A stretch of DNA of 35,422 bases from Mycobacterium sp. UM_CSW. Its GTDB lineage: Bacteria; Actinomycetota; Actinomycetes; Mycobacteriales; Mycobacteriaceae. The DNA lies in NCBI RefSeq assembly GCF_000455205.1, contig NZ_AUWQ01000107.1, positions 1-35,422 of the forward strand. Direction: 5' to 3'. This document shows, in pieces, positions 16,573 through 25,081 of this stretch (within the stretch, counting starts at the first letter, position 1; each line of letters begins with the position of its first letter). The notes under the pieces were generated by a model, which made no database searches, was not told the origin of the DNA, and was given only the letters and a program-made list of their open reading frames with translations. A program made the position numbers and the translations under genes.

Positions 16573-17741
16573 CGCTGTCCCCCCGCATCCGCCGGAGCGA
16601 GCTCGGGCGGTGGGCCCGGCGCGGGGCCCGGGGAGGGCGGTTGCGACCAGATGGGATGCGGCGCGTTCTCGGGCGGCACGGGCGGGCTGCCGGTCGGCGG
16701 GTCCACCGACTCCGACGGCAGCCCCTGGTTGGGATCCAGGAACCGGTCATACATCCGCGCGTCGATCGTCGGGCCGCTTATCTGCCCCGGGATCAGGTTG
16801 GCCACGTATGCCTTGAAAAACGGCCCCGAGCCGAGGCATTCACCGAACGACATCGCGTAGCGCTTGAACTTCGGCAGGGTCTTCTGCAGGTCTTCCTTGC
16901 GGTTGTCCAGCACCTCGAGCACCCCGTTGAGCTTGTCGAGGGCGGGCTTGAGCTGGGTCCGGTTGTCGTCGACCAGCCCCGAAATCTGATGCGACACCGC
17001 CGTGATGTTGTTCATCAGCGCGTCGAGAGAATCCCGTTCGTCCAGCAGCGCGGCGAGCAGCGCGTTGGAATCGGCCACCAGCGTGGCGATCTGCTGGCTG
17101 CGCTTGCCGAGCACGCCGGAGACCTTGTTGGCGTTGCCCAATAGACTGCGCAGCTGCGCGTCGCGATGGTTGAGGGTCTCGGAGAACCGGGCGACGCCCT
17201 GTAGCGCGGGTTTGAGGTCGGCCGGGGTTTCCTTGAACGTGTTGGCCAACGTCGTTAGCGCCGAGGACAATTGGGTAGTGTCGAGCCCGCTGATCGTCGT
17301 CGTCAGGTCACCCAGCGCGTCGGGAAGGTCGTAGGGCGAGTGGGTGCGTTCCAGCGGGATGGGGCCGTTCAGCCGTCCGTCGCCGCGCGAGGTTAGCTCG
17401 AGCATCTTGCTGCCCAACACCGTCTCGGTCTTGATCGCGGCTTCGGTTCGGTCGCCCAGCTCGATGGCTTTGCGGACGGTGAAGCCCACCCGGACCTTGG
17501 TGCCCTCCAGGCGGATGTCGGAGACCCTGCCGACGCCCATCCCCGAAACCCGGACCGTGCTACCGGTTTTGATGCCGCCGGCCTCGGAAAAGTAGGCCGC
17601 ATAGTCGTTGGTGTTCTTGACGAACGGCAACTTGTCGTACTGGAAGGCCGCGACGGTCACGCACACCAGGACCGCGGTGCCGATCACGCCGATCGTGACG
17701 GGGCTCCGTCCCGCGAGCGGCCTTATCTTGGGTAGCTTCAT
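16569..17741 (-). CDS. mceC: MCE family protein MceC
   Basis: The 390-aa third Mce subunit has a membrane helix near residues 17-36 and an MCE domain with YFSEAGGIKTGSTVRVSGMG and ETVLGSKMLELTSRGDG. The helical part carries DERDSLDALMNNITAVSHQI, and the C-terminal tail is Pro-rich. I chose ATG 17741 because it makes the ATGA overlap with mceB seen at the other junctions; an in-frame ATG four codons upstream (17753) lies inside mceB. It acts with the other Mce proteins in lipid import. Confidence 0.92.
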   Translation of the reverse strand: MKLPKIRPLAGRSPVTIGVIGTAVLVCVTVAAFQYDKLPFVKNTNDYAAYFSEAGGIKTGSTVRVSGMGVGRVSDIRLEGTKVRVGFTVRKAIELGDRTEAAIKTETVLGSKMLELTSRGDGRLNGPIPLERTHSPYDLPDALGDLTTTISGLDTTQLSSALTTLANTFKETPADLKPALQGVARFSETLNHRDAQLRSLLGNANKVSGVLGKRSQQIATLVADSNALLAALLDERDSLDALMNNITAVSHQISGLVDDNRTQLKPALDKLNGVLEVLDNRKEDLQKTLPKFKRYAMSFGECLGSGPFFKAYVANLIPGQISGPTIDARMYDRFLDPNQGLPSESVDPPTGSPPVPPENAPHPIWSQPPSPGPAPGPPPELAPADAGGQR

Positions 17742-18769
17742 TGCGGCGTGCACCGCCCGCTGGGCTGGCCGAACAGCTTGACGAAGATGGGGTTGCCGCC
17801 CTTGCCGTTGAGCTTGAGCAACACTTCGCAGAAGTAGAAGCCGAAGTAGTCGCCGTTCAGGCCCTGCCGGGACAGCACCTGGTAGATGTCGGGAAGCTGC
17901 TTGAGCAGGTTGTCGACATAGTCGCGGTCGGACATCACCTGCCCCGACATCCGGTCGGTCTCGTGCACCACGTCCTTGATCGGCTGGCGGGCCTGGACGA
18001 GCAGGTCGGCGACCGACCCGGCCGCCGCGTTGATGTAGGCCAGCCCGGTGGAGATGTCGTCCCTGCGCTGCGCCAGGCCGTTGACGAACTGCGAGAGCTT
18101 GTCCAGGCCGTCGGAGAACTCGCGGTCGCGGGTGCCGAAGGTGTGCAAGACGGTGTTCAGGTTGGTGATCAGCTCGCCGATCAGTTCGCTGCGCCCGGCC
18201 AGGGTCGACGTCAGCATCGAGGTCTGCGCCAGCACCGAGGCCAGGGTGCCGCCCTGCCCTTGGAAGATGCGCAGCAACTCGCCGGACAGGGCGTTGACCT
18301 GATCGGGGTCCAGCGCCCGGAACAACGGCCGGAAGCCCCCGATCAGCGCGTCGATGTCGAGGGCGGGCGACGTTCGCGCCAGCGGAATCGTCGCGCCCGC
18401 CGGCAGGCGCCAGGGGGACCCTGGCCCGTCTTCGAGCGCGAGATAGCGGTCCCCGATCAGGTTTTCGTAGCGCACGACGGCCTTGGTGCCGTCGGTGAGC
18501 CGCACGCCCTTGTCCACGGCGAAGCCGACGGTGACGGTGCCGTCGCGGTGCAGAGTGAGGTCGCCGACCTTGCCGACCTCGACCCCGGCGATGCGCACGA
18601 AGTTACCGGACTTCAGGCCGGATATGTTCGTGAAGACCGCCTGGTAGCCGGTGCGGTCCTCGAAGCGCAGCTGGCCGAACACGGCGATCAAGGTAAACGT
18701 GAACACCAAGCAGACCGCCGTGAACAGCGCGACGCGCGCGAGGATGGCGGACATCTTCCGTCGTCTCAT
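17738..18769 (-). CDS. mceB: MCE family protein MceB
   Basis: The 343-aa second Mce subunit has a membrane helix near residues 10-30 (ALFTAVCLVFTFTLIAVFG) and an MCE domain with VFTNISGLKSGNFVRIAGVE and YENLIGDRYLALEDGPG. The helical region contains LLRIFQGQGGTLASVLAQTS, and the C-terminus is short and Cys-containing, ending QPSGRCTPQ. The start at 18769 gives the 4-nt ATGA overlap with mceA. A longer in-frame reading to 18964 lies within mceA and has no domain match, so it is rejected. Confidence 0.92.
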   Translation of the reverse strand: MRRRKMSAILARVALFTAVCLVFTFTLIAVFGQLRFEDRTGYQAVFTNISGLKSGNFVRIAGVEVGKVGDLTLHRDGTVTVGFAVDKGVRLTDGTKAVVRYENLIGDRYLALEDGPGSPWRLPAGATIPLARTSPALDIDALIGGFRPLFRALDPDQVNALSGELLRIFQGQGGTLASVLAQTSMLTSTLAGRSELIGELITNLNTVLHTFGTRDREFSDGLDKLSQFVNGLAQRRDDISTGLAYINAAAGSVADLLVQARQPIKDVVHETDRMSGQVMSDRDYVDNLLKQLPDIYQVLSRQGLNGDYFGFYFCEVLLKLNGKGGNPIFVKLFGQPSGRCTPQ

Positions 18770-20034
18770 GGCGGTGGCCGTCCCCCGCGATACCAGTAGT
18801 GGGGTGCTTCGGGCGGGTTCTTGGTGGTCGGGAACCAGTTGGCCCACCACGGATTTCCGGCGGCCACATTGGTGCGGATCTCGTCGGGCGCGGCGCCCCA
18901 ACCGGTGTCGGTGACCAGCGCGCGAACCGGGAAGTTCGCGCTCGGGTCGGGCAGCGACCCGCAACTGGGCTTACCACCGGGACCGCCCGTGGCGTTGACC
19001 TTGGGTAGGTGTCTTGGGTAGCGGTACGGGTCGTCACCGAACAGCAGCGCGGAGTCGAGGATCACCGAATAGCCGTTGCCGCCCAACGCGTCCCGGCCGC
19101 CATGGTCCACATACCATTGCGCACCCTGGAACAGGCACGTGAAGGTCGGTGAGTACTTGTTCAGCAGCGCCGTGGTCGGATCGACCAGGTTGAAAGACCG
19201 GACGATGTTGGCCTCGCTTCTGCCGATGACGTTGATGCCGGTCTGGCTGAAACCCGCCGCCGACAACAGCAGCGAATCGAGCGACCGCTGGTTGTCGGTC
19301 AGGGTGGTGCTGCTGGTTGTCGCCGAGTCGAGGATCGACAAAATATCCTGCGCCGCATTGGAATAGGCGGCCGTCGTCTTGCCGAACAGCCGCCAGTCGG
19401 TGTGGATGGTGTCCATCCGCGGGTTGACGCTCAGCAACAGGTCGTTCGCGTCGGTGATGGCCTCGCCGATCCGTTCACCCTTGCCGCGTACCGACTCCGC
19501 GAACGCCGACAGGATCGAGTTCAGCTTGGCGGGATCCAGGGCCTTGACCACGGCCTGCAGGTTCTCGAACACCGTGTTGACTTCCACGGTGACGTTCCGG
19601 GAGCGCAGCACCGCGCCGGGCTTGAGCGGTGTGGCGCTGGCGTGGTCGGGCACGATCAGGTCGACGTACTTGGACCCGAACGCGGTGGTCGATTTGATCT
19701 CCGCCTCGAGGTTGCTCGGCAGGTATTTGAACGGACCCGGTTGCATCTTCAATTGCAGCTGTGCGGCTTTCACGTCGGTGCCGATCGAGGCGACCTGGCC
19801 GACCTGCACCCCGCGCAGCTTGACCTTCGCGCCCGGTTCCATCACCAGGCCCGCGCGGTCGGACACCAGCGTGAGCGGGATGAACTCCTGGAACTTGCCG
19901 GAGAACGACGCCGCGGTCAGCGCAACCAATATCCCGACGACGATGAACAGCGTCGGCGCCCACCAGATCGGATCGATCCTGCTGCTGCGGACCCTGTTTC
20001 GCGCGCGCGATCCGTCGTCACGATGATTGCTCAT
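18766..20034 (-). CDS. mceA: MCE family protein MceA
   Basis: The 422-aa first Mce subunit has a basic N-terminus, a membrane helix near residues 26-44 and an MCE domain with VKLRGVQVGQVASIG and STTAFGSKYVDLIVPDHA. A longer helical domain follows with LNSILSAFAESVRGKGERIG. The C-terminal region has conserved Cys residues (FTCLFQGAQWY, KPSCGSLP). This is the subunit whose homologue in mce1 gave the family its mammalian-cell-entry name; the established role of the complex is lipid transport. It starts 4 nt after the yrbEB stop codon and overlaps mceB by 4 nt. Confidence 0.93.
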   Translation of the reverse strand: MSNHRDDGSRARNRVRSSRIDPIWWAPTLFIVVGILVALTAASFSGKFQEFIPLTLVSDRAGLVMEPGAKVKLRGVQVGQVASIGTDVKAAQLQLKMQPGPFKYLPSNLEAEIKSTTAFGSKYVDLIVPDHASATPLKPGAVLRSRNVTVEVNTVFENLQAVVKALDPAKLNSILSAFAESVRGKGERIGEAITDANDLLLSVNPRMDTIHTDWRLFGKTTAAYSNAAQDILSILDSATTSSTTLTDNQRSLDSLLLSAAGFSQTGINVIGRSEANIVRSFNLVDPTTALLNKYSPTFTCLFQGAQWYVDHGGRDALGGNGYSVILDSALLFGDDPYRYPRHLPKVNATGGPGGKPSCGSLPDPSANFPVRALVTDTGWGAAPDEIRTNVAAGNPWWANWFPTTKNPPEAPHYWYRGGRPPP

Positions 20035-20038
20035 GCCG

Positions 20039-20887
20039 TCATCCCGACAGGTTGAAGTTGCCGGATTGCCCGTAGACGGACAACGAAATCATCAGGCAGA
20101 CAAAGGCGGTGACGATCATCGACGACCGCACCGAACGACCGACCGCCTCCCCCACGCCGGCGGGCCCGCCCGTCGCGGTGAAACCGTAGTAGGTGTGCAC
20201 GACCATCACACCCGTGGCCATCGTCAGCGCGGCCAGGAACGACCAGAACAGGTCGGTGGGCCGCAGGAACGTGGAGAAGTAGTGCTCGTACACGCCGCGC
20301 GACTGCCCGTAGATGTAGATGGTGCCGAACTTGGCGGCGATGAACGACATCAGCACGGCGACCGCGTACAGCGGAATGACCACGAGGACACCGGCGATGA
20401 TCCGTGTCGACGACAGATAGGTGATCGCGCGGATGCCCATCACTTCCAGCGCGTCGATCTCCTCGTTGATGCGCATCGCGCCGAGCTGGGCGGTCGTGCC
20501 CGCGCCGATGGTGGCCGCCAGGGCCACACCGGCCGTGCACGGCGCGATCATGCGCACGTTGAAGAACGCCGAGAGAAATCCGGTCAGCGCCTCGACACCG
20601 ATGTTGGACAACGTGTCGTAGCCCTGCACCGCGACGAGAGCGCCGGTGGTCAGCGTCAGGAAGCCGATGATGCCCACGGTCCCGCCGATCACCGCCAGCG
20701 CGCCCGTGCCCATGCCCATCTCCGCGATCAGCCGCAGCACTTCGCCCGGGTAGCGCCGTACCGCCTCGGCCGTGGCGGCCAACGACCTGCCGTAGAACTC
20801 GGTCTGTTCGCCCAGCCTGCGGGTGCTGGCGACCAGCCTGGGCCCGAGGGCGGCCAGCCATCCGGGCTCGCGTGCGGCGTCGGTCAC
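20039..20887 (-). CDS. yrbEB: YrbEB, MlaE-family ABC permease of the mce system
   Basis: The 282-aa integral membrane protein of the MlaE/YrbE permease family has five or so hydrophobic segments. It contains the conserved EEIDALEVMGIRAITYLSSTR cytoplasmic helix that contacts the ATPase in this family. With YrbEA it forms the membrane channel powered by an MceG/Mkl-type ATPase, which is not encoded in this window. The start is GTG at 20887, chosen because it overlaps the yrbEA stop by 4 nt (GTGA) and gives the normal family length. An in-frame reading to 21325 is an extension through yrbEA. Confidence 0.92.
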   Translation of the reverse strand: MTDAAREPGWLAALGPRLVASTRRLGEQTEFYGRSLAATAEAVRRYPGEVLRLIAEMGMGTGALAVIGGTVGIIGFLTLTTGALVAVQGYDTLSNIGVEALTGFLSAFFNVRMIAPCTAGVALAATIGAGTTAQLGAMRINEEIDALEVMGIRAITYLSSTRIIAGVLVVIPLYAVAVLMSFIAAKFGTIYIYGQSRGVYEHYFSTFLRPTDLFWSFLAALTMATGVMVVHTYYGFTATGGPAGVGEAVGRSVRSSMIVTAFVCLMISLSVYGQSGNFNLSG

Positions 20888-21651
20888 TTGGCGGTCACCT
20901 TCACACCGAGGGCGGTGATCACGATGTTGATGAAGAACAACGCCATGAACGAGAACACGACGGTCTCGTTGACCGCGTTGCCGACGCCGGTCGGGCCGCC
21001 GCCCACCGAAAGGCCCTTGTAGCAGGCGATCAGGCCCGCCGACAGCCCGAACAGGGTCGCCTTGATGAGCGAGATCACCACCTGCGGTAGGCCGGTGACG
21101 AGCGTCATCCCGGCGATGAACGCGCCCGGGGTGACGTGCTGGACGAAGACCACGAAGATGTAGCTGCCCGTCAGCCCGGTGACCGCGACCACCGAGTAGA
21201 GCAGCAACGCGACGAAGGTGGCGGCGATGATGCGCGGAACCACAAGCGCCTGAACCGGATTGACGCCGATCACCTTCATCGCGTCGATCTCCTCGCGGAT
21301 GGTGCGCGCGCCCAGGTCGGCGCACATCGCGGTCGATCCGGCGCCGGCGACGGCCATGGCGGTGACGACGGGCCCGACCTGGGTCACCGACGCCAGCGCG
21401 GCACCCGCGCCCGAGAGGTCGCCCGCGCCGATCTCGACGAGCAGGATGTTGAGGACGAACACGATGAGGACCGTGTACGGAATCGACAGCATGATCGTCG
21501 GGAAAATCGAAACCCGCGCCACGAACCAGATCTGCTCGAAAAGTTCACGCCACGCCCACGGCCCCCGTACCGCGGCAACCAGTGCCTCGAGGCTGAGCAG
21601 AAAGAACTGACCCAGCGCGTTCATGGGCCGTGCGATGGCGGTGCCGTTCAT
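20884..21651 (-). CDS. yrbEA: YrbEA, MlaE-family ABC permease of the mce system
   Basis: The 255-aa MlaE-family permease has several membrane segments and the signature REEIDAMKVIGVNPVQALVV near residue 118, parallel to that of YrbEB. It is the first gene of the mce operon. The start is uncertain: ATG 21651 and ATG 21624 are both in frame and neither has a clear SD. All genes from here to the CAP gene at 10995 run in one direction with overlaps or gaps of at most 17 nt, so one transcript is likely. The mce group number cannot be decided from sequence alone. Confidence 0.92.
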   Translation of the reverse strand: MNGTAIARPMNALGQFFLLSLEALVAAVRGPWAWRELFEQIWFVARVSIFPTIMLSIPYTVLIVFVLNILLVEIGAGDLSGAGAALASVTQVGPVVTAMAVAGAGSTAMCADLGARTIREEIDAMKVIGVNPVQALVVPRIIAATFVALLLYSVVAVTGLTGSYIFVVFVQHVTPGAFIAGMTLVTGLPQVVISLIKATLFGLSAGLIACYKGLSVGGGPTGVGNAVNETVVFSFMALFFINIVITALGVKVTAK

Positions 21652-21883
21652 GGGGTTCGTTCATGCCCCCCGCGTCGTCCAGATATCTATACGGCTCATG
21701 CAGCCCCCGTTTTAGTGAAAGAAGCGAAAAACTTCGTGATTACCGTCACCGCAAAGGATTAGCGGTGTGCAGCGTGCAATCCGGCCACTTCGCCTGGCTG
21801 CGCACACAAAACACTTCGGAAGCCTAAAACCGACCCGGAAGATGTCGCAGGGTTGAAATCAACAAGAAGAAATCTGGCGAACG
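21652..21883. other. Intergenic region between encapsulin cargo gene and mce operon
   Basis: These 232 nt must hold the 3' end of the encapsulin operon transcript and probably the promoter of the mce operon, both on the minus strand. It is AT-richer than its surroundings. On the minus strand it has a TATAGATATC-like stretch and an imperfect GAAG-n7-CTTC inverted repeat. I see no convincing terminator and cannot assign a regulator site. Confidence 0.4.
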
Positions 21884-23773
21884 TCAGCCGGCGCCCGCGC
21901 CGCCCTCGGCAATCCGGCGCACCGCGCTGAGGAAGACGTCGATTTCCTCGAAGGTGTTGTAGAACGCGAACGACGGGCGGACGGTGGCCTCCAAGCCGAG
22001 ACGGCGCAGGATCGGCTGCGCGCAGTGATGGCCGGCGCGCACCGCGATGCCTTCGGCGTTGAGCGCCTTGCCCACCTCGAGCGGATCGTGTCCAGCCAGC
22101 ACGAACGACAGCACGCTGGCCTTTTCGGTCGCGGTGCCGACCAGGCGGACGCCTGGGATGTCGGCCAGCCGCGGGGTCGCGTAGTCCAGCAGGGCCCGCT
22201 CGTGGGCGGCGATGCGCTCCACGCCCAACCGCTGCACGTAGCGCAGCGCCTCGCCGAGGCCGACGGCGTCCGCGATGTTGCCCGTGCCGGCCTCGAACTT
22301 GCTGGGCGGTCCCTGATACAGCGAGCGTTCCAGCGTCACGTCGGCGATCATGTTGCCGCCGCCCTGCCACGGCGGTGTTTCGGCCAAGGCCTCCTCGGTC
22401 CCGTAGAGCACGCCGATTCCGGTGGGGCCGTAGATCTTGTGGCCGGAGAAGACGAAGAAATCGACGCCCAGCTCGGCGACGTTGACCGGCAGGTGCTGGA
22501 TGGACTGGGCCCCGTCGATCAGCACCCGCGCGCCGTAGCGGTGGCCCAGCTCGACGATCTGCTCGACCGGTGTCACCGTGCCCAGCGCGTTGGACACCTG
22601 GGTCGCGGCCACCAGTTTGGTCTTTGGCCCAAGCAAATCCTCGAATTCCGACATCAGCAAATTGCCGGCGTCATCGACCGGCGCCACTTTCAGAATCGCG
22701 CCTGTCTGTTGCGAAAGCAGTTGCCACGGGACGATATTGGCGTGATGCTCTAAATGAGTAATGACAATCTCGTCGCCGGGCAGCAAATGCTTGCCGCCCC
22801 AGGCGTAGGCCACCAGATTGATGGCTTCGGTGGTGCCTCGCACGAAGATGATCTCTTCGTCGTTCGCGGCGCCGATGAATCGCCGGACGGTGTTGCGCGC
22901 TTCCTCGTAGGCGTCGGTCGCGCGGGCCGCCAACTCGTGCGCCGCGCGATGAATGTTGGAGTTCTCGTGGGCGTAGAAGTGCGACAGGCGATCGATCACC
23001 GCCTGCGGTTTCTGGGTGGTTGCCGCGTTGTCGAACCAGATCAGCGGCTTGCCGTTGACGGTCTCGGTCAGGATGGGAAAGTCCGCGCGCACCGCGTTGA
23101 CGTCGAACACCTCGTGCTCGTCGGGCAAGCGGGGCACGGGATCCGTCTTGGTCAGGAAGTGATAGAGGTGCTCGTCGCCGACGGGCGCAACTGGTGGCGC
23201 GTCGGACCAGCCGAGATCGAGCACCGGCGGCGCGTCGGGCAGCCACGAGGGCGTCGCGGGCGCTGAACTGCGGGGGGCCACCGGAGCGGACGGCACCGTC
23301 CCGGCGAGCACCCCGGGCACCGTGGGCACGATGCCCTCGCTGGGCACCGCGAAGGCGGCGAGGTCGGCGACGCCGGGTGGAAGGTAGGGATCGGCGACGC
23401 TCGCGGCCGTCTCCCCGGCCGACGGCGCGGCCGTCGCATCGGGCACGTTGCCGCGCGGGGCGACGGGCACCGTCTGTGGCGGGCTTTCGGGCCCGGGCGA
23501 TGTCGGCGCCGGGACGTATATGTCGGCGAAGCCGACGACGGGGACCGGCGGCAGGTAGGGGTCCGACGTGCCGGCGGCGGCGTGTCCGGCCGAGGTGGCG
23601 GCGGTGGCGTCCGGCACCGTGCCGCGCGGGGCCACGGGTGCCGTCTGCGGCGGGCTGTCCGGCCCGGGCCGGATGCTGGCCGCGTACAGCTGGGTGGCCA
23701 GCGCCGCGAGTTCGGCGGCTCCGATCGGCAACTCGCTTTCGGCGTCTACCGCTCGGTACTCACTTGTACTCAT
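21884..23773 (-). CDS. Cysteine desulfurase, family 2A encapsulin cargo
   Basis: The 629-aa protein is a SufS-type (class II) cysteine desulfurase from about residue 225, with an N-terminal extension of about 220 residues. PLP Lys446 lies in SGHKIYGPTG. The catalytic Cys584 lies in RAGHHCAQP, and ITHLEHHAN and FEAGTGNIADAVG are typical of the family. It releases sulfur from cysteine as persulfide. The extension is Pro/Ala-rich and low in complexity. It contains two 41-residue repeats (36-76 and 93-133, both PGPxSPPQTxPVAPRG to DPYLPP) and a third partial PVAPR. In known family 2A systems such an extension loads the enzyme into the encapsulin. It overlaps the shell gene by 14 nt, so the two are co-expressed. 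Confidence 0.95.
   Translation of the reverse strand: MSTSEYRAVDAESELPIGAAELAALATQLYAASIRPGPDSPPQTAPVAPRGTVPDATAATSAGHAAAGTSDPYLPPVPVVGFADIYVPAPTSPGPESPPQTVPVAPRGNVPDATAAPSAGETAASVADPYLPPGVADLAAFAVPSEGIVPTVPGVLAGTVPSAPVAPRSSAPATPSWLPDAPPVLDLGWSDAPPVAPVGDEHLYHFLTKTDPVPRLPDEHEVFDVNAVRADFPILTETVNGKPLIWFDNAATTQKPQAVIDRLSHFYAHENSNIHRAAHELAARATDAYEEARNTVRRFIGAANDEEIIFVRGTTEAINLVAYAWGGKHLLPGDEIVITHLEHHANIVPWQLLSQQTGAILKVAPVDDAGNLLMSEFEDLLGPKTKLVAATQVSNALGTVTPVEQIVELGHRYGARVLIDGAQSIQHLPVNVAELGVDFFVFSGHKIYGPTGIGVLYGTEEALAETPPWQGGGNMIADVTLERSLYQGPPSKFEAGTGNIADAVGLGEALRYVQRLGVERIAAHERALLDYATPRLADIPGVRLVGTATEKASVLSFVLAGHDPLEVGKALNAEGIAVRAGHHCAQPILRRLGLEATVRPSFAFYNTFEEIDVFLSAVRRIAEGGAGAG
23375..23668 (-). 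repeat. Two 123-nt coding repeats in the cargo-loading extension
   Basis: The two segments (23546-23668 and 23375-23497) encode 41-residue copies that differ at a handful of positions and recur with a 57-residue period. Each begins PGPxSPPQT and ends DPYLPP. The nucleotide sequences are also alike, as in the stretch encoding PVAPRG. A weaker third unit (PSAPVAPRSSAPATP) follows near residue 161. They probably act as repeated shell-binding motifs; this is inference from family 2A encapsulins. Confidence 0.8.
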
Positions 23774-24692
23774 GGAACTGGTCCACGGCCACGTCGTCGA
23801 GGACGGCGAGCGCGTCGTCGGTGAGGACGGCCAGCGAGTTGTACAGCGTGACCAGGTATGTCGCGATCGCTGACTGGTTGATCCCGGTGAACCGCACCGA
23901 CAGGCCCGGCGCCTGCTCGCCGACCAGGCCGGGCTGGAACAGGCCGACCACGCCCTGGCGCTCCTCGCCGGTGCGCACCAGGATGAACTTGGTCTTGCCG
24001 TCTTCCACCGGCACCTTGTCCGACGGGATCAGCGGAATGCCGCGCCAGGTGATGAACTGCGCCCCGAACAGGCTCACCACGGGCGGCGGCACGCCGCGGT
24101 AGGTGGCCTCGCGGCCGAACGCCGCGACACCGAGCGGGTGGGTGAGGAAGAAGCTGGGCGTCTTCCACACCTTCGTGATGAGCGCGTCGAGGTCGTCGGG
24201 CGTCGGCGCCCCGCCGAGCGTCTGGATCGTCTGCTCCGGCGTCGCCTGGGCCAGCAGCCCGTACTCGGGGCTGTTGACCAGCTCGAACTCCTGGCGCTCC
24301 TTGATCGTTTCGATGGTCAGCCGCAGCTGCTGGGCGATCTGGTCGTGCGGGCTGGAGTACAGGTCGGAGACCCGGGTGTGGATGTCGACCAGGGTCGAGA
24401 TCGAGCGCAGCGTGTATTCGCGCGGGCTGGTCTCGTAGTCGACGTAGGTCTCGGGCAGCGGTTCCTCGGTGCCGGCGCCCTCTTCGGCCTTGATCGCCAC
24501 ACTCTCGGGGTTGACGACCCGGTTCACCCGGTAGAGGCCGGCTTCCACGGGAACCCAGCTGAGCAGATGCAACAACCAACGCGGCGTGATGGTCGAGAGC
24601 TGCGGGACGGTCTTCGTCGCGTTGGCAAGCTGCCGGGCGGCGAGATCGCCTAGTGCCTGGGATTCGTTTTGAGCCCCCTGAGCCGTCGTCAT
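23760..24692 (-). CDS. Family 2A encapsulin shell protein (major membrane protein I type)
   Basis: The 310-aa protein has an HK97-type capsid fold by family relation. It contains the characteristic extended N-arm (NATKTVPQLSTITPRWLL), then LPETYVDYETSPREYTLRSI and ITWRGIPLIPSDKVPVEDGK, and ends FTGINQSAIATYLVTLYNSL. This matches the SrpI / M. leprae MMP-I group now known as family 2A encapsulins. The protein should self-assemble into a cytoplasmic protein shell that packages the downstream cysteine desulfurase. A strong SD (GGAAGGAGCG) precedes the ATG. It is divergent from the cysteine leader and cysK1 genes, which puts sulfur mobilisation next to cysteine synthesis. From memory it is absent at this place in M. 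tuberculosis. Confidence 0.95.
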   Translation of the reverse strand: MTTAQGAQNESQALGDLAARQLANATKTVPQLSTITPRWLLHLLSWVPVEAGLYRVNRVVNPESVAIKAEEGAGTEEPLPETYVDYETSPREYTLRSISTLVDIHTRVSDLYSSPHDQIAQQLRLTIETIKERQEFELVNSPEYGLLAQATPEQTIQTLGGAPTPDDLDALITKVWKTPSFFLTHPLGVAAFGREATYRGVPPPVVSLFGAQFITWRGIPLIPSDKVPVEDGKTKFILVRTGEERQGVVGLFQPGLVGEQAPGLSVRFTGINQSAIATYLVTLYNSLAVLTDDALAVLDDVAVDQFHEYK

Positions 24693-24870
24693 CGCGCTCC
24701 TTCCGCTCGGTCGAACGCTGCTGCGAGTGCGGCAGCTTCATGATCGCCCACCGTCAGCGGTGGCGCGCGCCGAGCGTAGGCGGGCACGGAGGTGATACAG
24801 AAGGTTTACACCGGGGGTGAGTGAAAACAAGGAAGCGAGCCCGAAATCTGACAGCGGTGTTTGCGGGCCC

Positions 24871-24876
24871 TATAGT
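24871..24876 (+). promoter_or_regulatory. -10 box of the leaderless cysteine-leader transcript
   Basis: TATAGT lies exactly 7 nt before the ATG at 24884, so transcription should begin at or next to the A of that ATG. The same element with the same 7-nt spacing precedes the second leader (28075-28080). No clear -35 is seen, which is common in mycobacteria. Confidence 0.75.
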
Positions 24877-24883
24877 GGGGGCC

Positions 24884-24958
24884 ATGCAACAGGCCGTTCA
24901 GCTGCGCTTCGTTCCTTCGCGCTGCCTCGCCATGGACTGTTGTTGTCGCTGTTGTTGA
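24884..24958 (+). CDS. Polycysteine leader peptide (cysteine attenuator)
   Basis: This 24-codon ORF ends M-D-C-C-C-R-C-C-stop, with six Cys residues in total and five of the last six codons TGT. It is in frame from the leaderless ATG at 24884; the internal ATG at 24932 is an alternative start giving only the eight-residue end. Leaderless short ORFs with Cys runs that control cysteine genes are known in M. smegmatis. Ribosomes stalling at the Cys codons when cysteine is scarce would change folding of the downstream RNA and expose the next gene. The genes downstream (TQXA-like, cysK1, cysE) fit this logic. Confidence 0.85.
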   Translation: MQQAVQLRFVPSRCLAMDCCCRCC

Positions 24959-25069
24959 TTTCCTGACGCCCTAACGACGCCTTAGAAATCCTCGCGCTTT
25001 CCCCGCAACGGGCAGGACCCGCGGTCCGCCCCGCGGCATCGATGCGCGCCAGTCGAACCCTTTCAGGAA
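24959..25069 (+). promoter_or_regulatory. Attenuator region: possible SD-sequestering helix
   Basis: TTCCTGA at 24960-24966, directly after the leader stop codon, is exactly complementary to TCAGGAA at 25063-25069, which contains the SD of the TQXA-like gene. A ribosome held on the Cys codons (24938-24955) would cover the upstream arm and free the SD. A small hairpin GGACC-CGC-GGTCC (25015-25027) lies between the arms. The pairing is visible in the sequence; its function is inference. Confidence 0.55.
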
Positions 25070-25081
25070 GATCAACCACCC

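Noticed and set aside
15271-16860. 529-codon plus-strand open frame opposite mceD and mceC
   Set aside because: Low-complexity, Arg/Gln/Val-rich translation with no family features; mceD and mceC on the other strand are certain.
21721-21740. GAAG-n7-CTTC inverted repeat upstream of the mce operon as an operator
   Set aside because: Short, imperfect and found once; not enough to name a regulator site.
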